From: Pseudomonadota bacterium
Lineage (GTDB): Bacteria > Myxococcota_A > Polyangia > Polyangiales > Polyangiaceae
Length of the DNA stretch: 21,637 nt
Direction: 5' to 3'
Assembly: GCA_023428245.1 (NCBI GenBank)
Contig: JAEYYX010000109.1
Span: forward strand, 1-21,637
The notes under the pieces are model-generated. The model did no database searches and was not told the origin of the DNA. It saw only the letters and a program-made list of their open reading frames with translations. Position 1 is the first letter of the stretch, and every line of letters starts with the position of its first letter. The translations under genes and the position numbers were made by a program. Positions 15,301 to 21,637 of the stretch are shown piece after piece.

Positions 15301-17043
15301 TTGTCACTCAGTAAGCGCGTTTCCTTCTCGTTGTTGGCCCTTTCGGTGGCCGGTGTCTTCTCGGCCTGTGGTGGAAGCGGCGACGCTGATGGCGGCAGTG
15401 CTGCCGGCGGACAAGCGCCCTCGAGTGGCGGAGCCGCTCCGGGTTCAGGCGGCGATACGGGCGCCCCAAGTGGCGGCGCGGGGACGAGCAGTGGCGGCAA
15501 TCCCACGGCGGCAGGCGGAGCCGGAGCTGAGTCGGGAGGCGCAGGCAATACTGGCGGCGGGGCGAGTGGTGGCGGGTCCAGCGCAGGAGGCACCCAAGGA
15601 ACCGGTGGTGATGAGGGAACCGGCGGCAATCCCCCTGTCGTCGTCGAACGTCCCGGCCTTGTGACCTCGAGCCAAGGCAACTACTGGAAAACGGGGACAC
15701 TTACGCCTAGTGCGGCCAACGCGAACATCACAGTGAACGCAGGTACCGTGTACCAAAAGTGGCTCGGCTTCGGCGGAACCTTCAATGAAATGGGCTGGGA
15801 CGCGCTGCTCGAGCTCAGCGAGGCCGATCGCGAAAGGGCCATTGTCCTCCTGTTCGATCCAGCGGAAGGAGCAAATTTCCTCTGGGGTCGCTTGCCCATT
15901 GGCGCGAATGACTATGCCGTGAGCCGCTACACGCTCAACGAGACGGCTGGCGACTACGCGATGAACAGTTTTTCGATCGAGCGCGATCGAGAAATGCTCA
16001 TCCCCTACATCAAAGCGGCGCTCAAGGTGAAACCCGACGTCAAACTCTGGGCGAGCCCTTGGACTCCGCCTTCGTGGATGAAGTCGCCCGCTCAGATTGA
16101 CGGCACCGACGCGGGCCCGAACGGGGAGGCCGCGACGTTCACCGCATCGATGAAGAGCGACACGCAAACGCTCGAAGCCTACGCCCTCTACTTCGTCAAG
16201 TTCGTCCAAGAGTACGCGAAGGAAGGGCTCATCATCGACCACGTCCAGCCGCAAAATGAGCCAGGTTACACGACCCGGTATCCCTCCTGCCGCTGGGACG
16301 CGGGCCTCCTCGGAACGTTCGTCGGAGATTACCTGGGACCTGCCTTCGAGGCGGCCGGCCTCACGACAGGGATCTGGTTCGGTACTCTGTCGAACAATGA
16401 CAACACTATCTACTCGGGACACATTGGGGGCCTGATCGGCGGCAGCGCCAACGCAAAGGCCCGCGGCTACGTGAAAGGTGTCGGGCTCCAGTGGAACACC
16501 ATCGACCGCATCCCTTCGATCCTCAGCGCCGCTCCTGAATTTCTCATCTTACAAACAGAACACCGCTGCGGAAACTACCCGTTCTCGGTTCCGGGGACTC
16601 CCGCGTTCAACCCCGACAAACCGCCCAACGACCACGCCTACGCAGTCGAGAGCTGGGGATACATTCGCGACTGGATCAACAAAGGCGCGAACATCTACAG
16701 CGCCTGGAACATGGTCCTCGACGTGAACGGAAAGAGCCTCGACGCTCAGCGCCCCTGGCCTCAAAACGCTCTTCTGGTCGTCGATCGCGCGGCCGATCGC
16801 CTGATCGAAACCCCCGTCTATTATGTCTTCCGTCACCTCTCCTACTTCGTCGATCCCGGTGCGGATCGAGTCGGCGTGAACGGCGGCGACGCCGTCGCTT
16901 TCAAGAACCCCGACGGAAGTCTCGTCGCCGTCCTCTTCAACTCGAGCGGTCAGGCGACCCAGTCCGTCGTCTCCATCGGAAGCGAGAAATACCAGGTCGA
17001 GGTCCCCGCTCAGGGCTGGGCCACCGTTTACGTCAAGAGCTAA
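15301..17043 (+). CDS. GH30-family glycoside hydrolase lipoprotein
   Basis: 580 aa. A lipoprotein signal (LLALSVAGVFSAC, C23) is followed by a ~90-residue Gly/Ser/Ala linker, then a GH30 (beta/alpha)8 domain with a flanking beta domain. Seen motifs are KWLGFGGTFNEMGWDA, GRLPIGANDYAVSRYTLN, VKLWASPWTPPSWMKSP, VQPQNEPGYTTRY (acid/base E320) and FLILQTEHRCGN (nucleophile E420); the ~100-residue spacing fits a retaining enzyme. The C-terminal ~70 residues form the side beta-domain. Subfamily is unsure: the sequence looks closer to the glucosylceramidase/beta-1,6-glucanase/beta-xylosidase side than to bacterial glucuronoxylanase XynC. The GH67 neighbour hints at xylan-derived substrate. It probably acts on the cell surface or in the periplasm. 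GH67 starts 3 bases after the stop. Confidence 0.9.
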   Translation: MSLSKRVSFSLLALSVAGVFSACGGSGDADGGSAAGGQAPSSGGAAPGSGGDTGAPSGGAGTSSGGNPTAAGGAGAESGGAGNTGGGASGGGSSAGGTQGTGGDEGTGGNPPVVVERPGLVTSSQGNYWKTGTLTPSAANANITVNAGTVYQKWLGFGGTFNEMGWDALLELSEADRERAIVLLFDPAEGANFLWGRLPIGANDYAVSRYTLNETAGDYAMNSFSIERDREMLIPYIKAALKVKPDVKLWASPWTPPSWMKSPAQIDGTDAGPNGEAATFTASMKSDTQTLEAYALYFVKFVQEYAKEGLIIDHVQPQNEPGYTTRYPSCRWDAGLLGTFVGDYLGPAFEAAGLTTGIWFGTLSNNDNTIYSGHIGGLIGGSANAKARGYVKGVGLQWNTIDRIPSILSAAPEFLILQTEHRCGNYPFSVPGTPAFNPDKPPNDHAYAVESWGYIRDWINKGANIYSAWNMVLDVNGKSLDAQRPWPQNALLVVDRAADRLIETPVYYVFRHLSYFVDPGADRVGVNGGDAVAFKNPDGSLVAVLFNSSGQATQSVVSIGSEKYQVEVPAQGWATVYVKS

Positions 17044-17046
17044 GCC

Positions 17047-19572
17047 ATGCAGAAGACTTTATCCTCACGTTCTCTCCGGACCATCGCGCGCGTCCCCCTT
17101 CTCCTGTCGGCTTGTCTCGGACTCGGCCTCACTTTCGCCTGTTCCTCTTCGGATCCCGGTGACGGAGGTCCTGGTCCGGGGGTCGGCGGAATCACAGACG
17201 GCGGCGGCGCCGGTGGCACTGGCACGACACCTGATGGGGGTACCGGCAGCGGCGCCACGGGTCCGGGAGCGGGCGGCACTGAAGGCGGAGGCGGCAGCGG
17301 TGCAGCACCCTCCGCCGGAGGCGGAGGTCCGGGCGCAGGTGGGCAGGAGCCCGGTTCCGGGGGAAGCGGGGAGAGCTCGGGAGGCTCCGGTTCCACCGAA
17401 GAATATCCGGTTCCCGATTCCCTCCCCGACGAGACAGGAGCCGATCTTTGGCTTCGTTACCCGAAGCTTCCGATACCGATGCGGCTCGCCGAGTACCAAG
17501 CCGCTCTGAAGAGCGTCGTCGCCCCCTCGAGCGCGACCTTGGACATCGCTACAGCGGAGCTCATCCGGGGCCTCAGCGGCTTGCTCGGAACCGAAATCGA
17601 ATCGGCTGCGAGCGTCGAAAGCGGCGCGGTCGTGGTCGGAACAGCCGGTTCCGACGCTATCAAAGACCTCCCTCTTGCGAGTGAACTCGCAGCCCTCGGC
17701 CCGGAAGGCTACATCGTCAGAGCGGTCGACGCGGGCGGAAAGTCGATCATCGCCGTCGGCGGCAACACGGAGGTCGGCGCTCTTTACGGGACCTACGCGC
17801 TGCTCCGCCATCTCCAGACCCACAGCTCCCTCGAGGGTCTCTCACTCAAGAGCTCTCCGCGCATTCAGCACCGTCTCCTGAACCATTGGGACAACCTGAA
17901 CCGCTCGGTCGAGCGCGGCTACGCAGGACAGTCGCTCTGGGACTGGAACGCGCTGCCTGGCACGATCTCTCAGCGCTATCGAGACTACGCGCGCGCGAAC
18001 GCCTCCCTCGGCATCAACGGAACCGTGCTCACAAACGTGAACGCGGACCATCAAGTCCTTTCCGCCTCCTACATCAGCAAGGTCAAAGCACTCGCGGACG
18101 TGTTTCGACCTTACGGCATCAAGGTCTACCTGACGGCTCGCTTCAGCGCGCCGATCCAGCTCGGAAATCTGAACACCGCTGATCCCACGAACCAACAGGT
18201 CCAGACCTGGTGGAAGAACAAGGTCGACGAGATCTACGCAGCCATCCCGGACTTCGGCGGCTTCGTCGTCAAGGCCAACTCAGAAGGCCAGCCGGGTCCG
18301 CAGGACTACAACCGATCTCACGCGCAAGGTGCCAACATGCTCGCGGACGCCGTTGGTGATCGGGGCATCGTCATGTGGCGCGCCTTTGTCTATTCGAGCG
18401 GCACCCCCGCCGACCGCATCAAGCAGGCCTACGATGAGTTCAAGCCGCTCGACGGCCAGTTCCGCTCAAACGCCATGGTCCAGGTCAAGAACGGACCTCT
18501 CGACTTCCAGCCCCGCGAGCCGTTCCACCCGCTCTTCGGCGCCATGCCCGAGACCCCCCTCGTGCTCGAGCTCCAGATCACCAAGGAGTACCTCGGCATG
18601 GACACACACCTCGCGTACCTCGGGCCCGTGTTCGAAGAGACACTCAAGGCCGATACCTACGCGCAGGGGCCTGGTTCCACTGTCGCAAAGGTCATTGATG
18701 GCTCGCTCGAGGGCCACACAACCTCGGCGATCGCTGGGGTGGCGAACATCGGTACCGATACGAACTGGACCGGCTCCCACATGAACCAGGCCAACTGGTA
18801 CGTGTTCGGGCGCATGGCCTGGAACCCGGACATCACGTCCGAGGCAGTCGCGGAAGAGTGGGTCAGACAGACCTTCTCGAACGATCCCACGGTCGTAAAC
18901 CCGGTAGTCCAGATGATGATGCTCTCACGCGAGGCGGTCGTGAACTACATGACGCCCCTCGGCCTCGCCCACATCATGGGTGACGATGACCACTACGGTC
19001 CCGAGCCTTGGTCGAATGCCTTTGCGGACCACCCCGAGTGGAACCCTGTGTATTATCACAAGGCAGACGCAGCGGGGATTGGCTTCGATCGCACGCCCAG
19101 CGGGAGCAACGCCGTGGCCCAATACAAGAGCGAGGTGGGCAGCGTCTTTGCCAATCGCGCCACAGTACCCGATGAGCTCCTTCTCTTTTTCCACCATGCA
19201 GGTTGGGACGACAAGGTGAGCTCGGGCCGTACTGTTTGGGATGAGCTCGTTCACCGCTACAGCCAGGGCGTGGACGAAGTCGACACGATAAAGAAGGCGT
19301 GGGCGGCCCTCGACAAGTACGTTGACTCGAAGCGCTTCGGTGAGGTCGCCGACTTCCTGCAGATTCAGCACTACGAAGCTCGCTGGTGGCGCGACGCCTG
19401 CCTCACCTACTTTGGAACCTTCTCCAAGAAGGCCTTCCCGAGCGGCTACGCCCCCGCCGCGAATAACCTGAGCTTCTACCAGAGCCTCGACGCCGCTTGC
19501 CCCACCGACGTCACGAAGCCGCGCTGCACGCAGGTCTACACAGGCGAACCCTCACCCGCGATCTTGCCCTAG
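17047..19572 (+). CDS. GH67 alpha-glucuronidase lipoprotein
   Basis: 841 aa. It removes alpha-1,2-linked (4-O-methyl)glucuronic acid from the non-reducing end of xylo-oligosaccharides. The signal ends in LTFAC (C32 likely lipidated; C23 in LLSAC is an alternative), then comes a ~90-residue Gly-rich linker. The N-terminal GH67 domain (~140-260) is followed by the catalytic barrel, with FVVKANSEGQPGP (general acid E413), NGPLDFQPREPFHP (D486) and LELQITKEYLG (E514). The 28-residue D-to-E spacing equals that of known GH67 enzymes (D364/E392 in Geobacillus). The C-terminal helical domain (~600-800) contains HHAGWDDKVSSGRTVWDELV. Secretion as a lipoprotein is notable because many bacterial GH67 enzymes are intracellular. 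It is probably translated with the GH30 gene just upstream. Confidence 0.95.
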   Translation: MQKTLSSRSLRTIARVPLLLSACLGLGLTFACSSSDPGDGGPGPGVGGITDGGGAGGTGTTPDGGTGSGATGPGAGGTEGGGGSGAAPSAGGGGPGAGGQEPGSGGSGESSGGSGSTEEYPVPDSLPDETGADLWLRYPKLPIPMRLAEYQAALKSVVAPSSATLDIATAELIRGLSGLLGTEIESAASVESGAVVVGTAGSDAIKDLPLASELAALGPEGYIVRAVDAGGKSIIAVGGNTEVGALYGTYALLRHLQTHSSLEGLSLKSSPRIQHRLLNHWDNLNRSVERGYAGQSLWDWNALPGTISQRYRDYARANASLGINGTVLTNVNADHQVLSASYISKVKALADVFRPYGIKVYLTARFSAPIQLGNLNTADPTNQQVQTWWKNKVDEIYAAIPDFGGFVVKANSEGQPGPQDYNRSHAQGANMLADAVGDRGIVMWRAFVYSSGTPADRIKQAYDEFKPLDGQFRSNAMVQVKNGPLDFQPREPFHPLFGAMPETPLVLELQITKEYLGMDTHLAYLGPVFEETLKADTYAQGPGSTVAKVIDGSLEGHTTSAIAGVANIGTDTNWTGSHMNQANWYVFGRMAWNPDITSEAVAEEWVRQTFSNDPTVVNPVVQMMMLSREAVVNYMTPLGLAHIMGDDDHYGPEPWSNAFADHPEWNPVYYHKADAAGIGFDRTPSGSNAVAQYKSEVGSVFANRATVPDELLLFFHHAGWDDKVSSGRTVWDELVHRYSQGVDEVDTIKKAWAALDKYVDSKRFGEVADFLQIQHYEARWWRDACLTYFGTFSKKAFPSGYAPAANNLSFYQSLDAACPTDVTKPRCTQVYTGEPSPAILP

Positions 19573-19635
19573 CCCCGGCCCCCCTCACTCTCTCATCATC
19601 ACGCGCCGCTGAGCTCCCCCTCCGGCGCGTCGCTT

Positions 19636-19680
19636 TCCCGAGACGGCTCCTCCCGAGACGGCTCCTCCCGAGACGGCTCC
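19636..19680. repeat. 15-base tandem repeat, three perfect copies
   Basis: TCCCGAGACGGCTCC is repeated exactly three times with no spacer, 64 bases after the GH67 stop. The neighbouring sequence is unrelated to it. Confidence 0.85.
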
Positions 19681-19826
19681 TCGCGCGGCGCCGCACCGTT
19701 TGGGCGCAGCAGCGGGCCTCACTGACCCCCATGGCCCGCGCCGCACCCGGTCGCCCACGTCCGCCCGCGCCCCGCCTGTCGCCCGGCTTCAGACGCGCAG
19801 GCGCGCCTCCCCTTGCTCTCCCTGCT

Positions 19827-19862
19827 CCAGACCAGACCAGACCAGACCAGACCAGACCAGAC
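19827..19862. repeat. Pentanucleotide microsatellite (ACCAG)n
   Basis: Just over seven perfect copies of a five-base unit (CCAGA/ACCAG phase), followed by one imperfect copy ending at 19870. A five-base unit would shift frame if it slipped, but it lies in no convincing gene. Confidence 0.85.
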
Positions 19863-20117
19863 CCGACCAGTCACACCAGCTCTCAGTCCGCTGCTCGACA
19901 TGGCCCCGTTCGCTGGCGCGAGAGCGAGTCGCCCAGGGGACCCTCGCGGATGGGCTTCCTCCCCGTTGCCGCCTTCCGCGTGCCCTCAGCGAGCGGGCAC
20001 TTCGACCTCAAGAGCATCCCACAAAATTTTTTGAGGCCCCGGTCCATCACAAAAGACTCAGTCCAACCGAGCCTTCATCTCAGCCCTCCGCCTCGGAACA
20101 CTGAGGCCGCACCCCAC

Positions 20118-20171
20118 GCCCGCTTCGCGGGCCTCCGCGCGGCTCCGCCGCGCTCCCTCAAGAGCCCTTGA
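20118..20171. other. Three adjacent short hairpins
   Basis: Three perfect stems follow each other: GCCCGC-TTC-GCGGGC (20118-20132), GCGCGGC-TCC-GCCGCGC (20137-20153) and TCAAG-AGCC-CTTGA (20158-20171). The first two have three-base loops. They could end the GH operon transcript or form a structured RNA; no U-tract follows. Confidence 0.45.
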
Positions 20172-20218
20172 GCCAGACTCACACTTTCATCATTTACGAG
20201 CGACCTTCCAGCACACTC

Positions 20219-20240
20219 CGGAAGCTGGGCCGAACTTCCG
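20219..20240. promoter_or_regulatory. Inverted repeat upstream of the 20340 gene
   Basis: CGGAAG (20219-20224) and CTTCCG (20235-20240) are perfect arms 10 bases apart, 19 bases before a TTGACA hexamer. The geometry fits an activator or repressor site, but no regulator is known. Confidence 0.35.
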
Positions 20241-20258
20241 TGGCCACATGATAAATCG

Positions 20259-20288
20259 TTGACATCTCTCTCAGCACCATGGGATTCT
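20259..20288 (+). promoter_or_regulatory. Possible sigma-70-type promoter
   Basis: TTGACA at 20259-20264 is a perfect -35 consensus. With an 18-base spacer, GATTCT (20283-20288) is only a 3-of-6 match to a -10 box, so the promoter is tentative. It would start a leader of roughly 45 bases before ATG 20340. Confidence 0.3.
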
Positions 20289-20339
20289 GGCCGCCGAAGC
20301 GGAGCAAGAACCATTCGCCGCTTCTTTGGGGAAGGAAAA

Positions 20340-20843
20340 ATGAAAATCTCAATTCCATTAGCTCTTACTGGTCTGGGCGTTCTATTGGCTATTTCTTGTG
20401 CCGCCGAGACCGACGGTTCCGGCGCGAAGACGGGAGAAGCCTCAACGCTTCCACCGCATTTCGATCCAGCGCACCCGCCTGTGGCGTTCCAGGACACTGA
20501 AACGCTACAGGCCGAGAAACAGGAGAGAACTGCTTTCGATGAAAGCTTGGCTGGAAGCGGTGAGGCTATCGGCGAACCGGTGCCCTCCGAACTGCAACGT
20601 CAACTGGAAGCTGAATACCAAGCAGCTTTGAAACGAACTGACGAGCAAAACAGCCGCTTTTTGCATGTCCATGGCGACAGCGATTTTGACGCTTTGTTCG
20701 AGAAGATTCGCACCACTATGCCGCCTCAGCGCGAGGCCCTTCTCATACAGTACGTCATGGCCACTCGAAGCGTTCATGATGCCACGAGACAAAAGGAGCT
20801 GCTCCAGCGGCTGAGTTCTCCAGAACTCAACAACGTTCGCTGA
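20340..20843 (+). CDS. Hypothetical lipoprotein, helical
   Basis: 167 aa. The signal MKISIPLALTGLGVLLAISC gives C20 as the lipid site. After a ~50-residue polar linker rich in Pro, Thr and acidic residues, the rest is strongly helical and charged (LQRQLEAEYQAALKRTDEQN, FDALFEKIRTTMPPQREALL). A coiled coil or small bundle is plausible. No family recognised. ATG 20340 follows GAAGGA at 20331-20336; the upstream extension to 20259 would have no signal at its start. GC is clearly lower than in the glycosidases (24 of 60 in 20341-20400 against 41 of 60 in 18241-18300). It is followed after 35 bases by another exported protein. Confidence 0.72.
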   Translation: MKISIPLALTGLGVLLAISCAAETDGSGAKTGEASTLPPHFDPAHPPVAFQDTETLQAEKQERTAFDESLAGSGEAIGEPVPSELQRQLEAEYQAALKRTDEQNSRFLHVHGDSDFDALFEKIRTTMPPQREALLIQYVMATRSVHDATRQKELLQRLSSPELNNVR

Positions 20844-20878
20844 AGTCAGCTGAGTTCGATCGAAAGGGGAATCTGAAC

Positions 20879-21541
20879 ATGAAAAAACAATTTGCAGCCT
20901 CCGTTGCCGTCTTCGCCACCGCACTGTCGCCGCTAGCGAGTGCCGCGACGTACGTCTACACCTTCGATGACGTCAGCCTGATCTCCAATCAGGCAAAGGA
21001 CACCTTTAACATCTCTCGGTATTGGGAGTACGCGGGTCCCGACCGATGGGGAACCGTTTGGGCTTCTCCATTTACGTTCACTTCAACGTATCCCTCGAGC
21101 ACCAATTACAACCATTTTCACATAGGGTTCAAAGGCCTCGCTGATTGCTACGACTTCAACACTGGAGGTATGGGTAAGTTTCAGGGCAGCACCTGCGTAC
21201 CTCTGAATCCATCGGTAAATCGCGGCCCTTTCTCTACCCACGCGTGGGATAGCGCACTGTTTTTTCAGGTGATCAAACAGGACGGAACGGCGGTGCCATT
21301 CGTCGCGAAAAAGATCGACGTCCACAACTCAGCAGATCAAGCGATCGACGTCTTTGTTCGCAAGACCGACGGGGGATGGTTCTATTGGTCAAATCTCCAC
21401 GGCCACGGGACCAGCGAAGCGAACTACTACCGCTGGACTCTCACTTCCGGGTACGCTGGCAAGTTCACGGCCATGGCGTGGAAAACGACCTCGGGTGGAG
21501 GCTACCCAGCCGTAGTAGGCCGTGTGGAAATCACGGATTGA
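20879..21541 (+). CDS. Hypothetical secreted protein, beta-rich
   Basis: 220 aa. MKKQFAASVAVFATALSPLASA is a standard signal peptide with cleavage expected after A22 and no lipobox. The mature protein is rich in Trp, Tyr and Phe and in short strands (FNISRYWEYAGPDRWGTVW, YNHFHIGFKGLADCYDF, WDSALFFQVIKQDG, IDVFVRKTDGGWFYWSN, TAMAWKTTSGGG). It reads like a beta-sandwich, perhaps a carbohydrate- or surface-binding domain, but no family is recognised. Two cysteines (in LADCYDF and GSTCVPL) could form a disulfide. ATG 20879 has AAAGGGGA at 20863-20870. GC is low (26 of 60 in 21061-21120). It is likely an operon partner of the 20340 lipoprotein. Confidence 0.78.
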   Translation: MKKQFAASVAVFATALSPLASAATYVYTFDDVSLISNQAKDTFNISRYWEYAGPDRWGTVWASPFTFTSTYPSSTNYNHFHIGFKGLADCYDFNTGGMGKFQGSTCVPLNPSVNRGPFSTHAWDSALFFQVIKQDGTAVPFVAKKIDVHNSADQAIDVFVRKTDGGWFYWSNLHGHGTSEANYYRWTLTSGYAGKFTAMAWKTTSGGGYPAVVGRVEITD

Positions 21542-21557
21542 CAGGGCCTTTGTAAGG

Positions 21558-21625
21558 GAAGGCTCTTCAAACCGCGCCGCTCCTCCTCTCAAATCACTGA
21601 GCCTTCGACTCTAAAAAACAGTCGA
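21558..21625. terminator. Weak inverted repeats after the last gene
   Basis: GAAGGCTC/GAGCCTTC (21558-21565, 21599-21606) have a 33-base loop. TCGACT/AGTCGA (21605-21610, 21620-21625) enclose CTAAAAAAC and are followed by CCCCTTT at the window edge. Either could contribute to termination; the region is cut off. Confidence 0.3.
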
Positions 21626-21637
21626 GCCCCTTTCCTC

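Larger units (their letters stand above)
19573..20339. other. 767-base repeat-rich intergenic region
   Basis: Open frames exist, but their predicted proteins are Arg/Pro-rich, low-complexity and lack any start with a binding site. I read the region as non-coding. It contains a 15-base tandem repeat, a pentanucleotide repeat, a trio of GC-rich hairpins and, at its right end, promoter-like elements for the 20340 gene. No RNA gene was recognised. Confidence 0.55.

Noticed and set aside
19497..20171. 224-codon plus frame across the repeat region
   Set aside because: The translation is Arg/Pro-rich, includes the microsatellite as RPDQT-type repeats, begins inside the GH67 gene and has no start signal.

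Overview
The window looks like chromosomal DNA from a high-GC member of the Myxococcota, most likely the Polyangia. This is an inference. It rests on strong G/C third-position bias in most genes, the many secreted lipoproteins, and the long Gly/Ser/Ala-rich linkers behind the lipobox cysteine of two glycosidases. The ECF sigma factor paired with a single-pass membrane partner carrying a long periplasmic tail also fits. No rRNA, tRNA, CRISPR array, IS element or phage gene was recognised.

Layout. (1) 59-1339 (+): a radical SAM/SPASM enzyme at the left edge, convergent with an unrecognised lipoprotein (1408-2682, -). (2) 3148-4645 (-): a two-gene unit, ferredoxin-NADP reductase then epoxyqueuosine reductase QueH. 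A 465-base poorly coding gap lies downstream. (3) 5083-7238 (+): a small lipoprotein, then purine nucleoside phosphorylase and an aminoacyl-tRNA-protein transferase (Bpt/Ate type) separated by 8 bases. (4) 7310-12453: a divergent cluster of envelope proteins. Leftward lie a PhoX/DUF839-type lipoprotein and a cytochrome P460-like lipoprotein. Rightward lie a di-heme oxidoreductase and an imelysin-family lipoprotein. The divergent spacer holds a 9-bp-arm inverted repeat. (5) 12576-15107 (-): a predicted outer-membrane beta-barrel protein, an ECF sigma factor and its probable membrane anti-sigma factor; the last two overlap by ATGA. (6) 15301-19572 (+): lipoproteins of families GH30 and GH67 (alpha-glucuronidase) three bases apart, suggesting breakdown of glucuronoxylan-type polysaccharide at the cell surface. 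(7) 19573-20339: 767 bases with no convincing gene but with tandem repeats and clustered hairpins. (8) 20340-21541 (+): an unrecognised lipoprotein and an unrecognised secreted protein in DNA of visibly lower GC, possibly acquired.

The most interesting systems are the heme/imelysin/PhoX-like divergent cluster, the barrel-sigma-anti-sigma operon, and the low-GC secreted pair behind the repeat-rich spacer. Nothing can be shown to be a wholly new system from sequence alone. The functions of the two 3' secreted proteins and of the 1408-2682 lipoprotein remain unknown.
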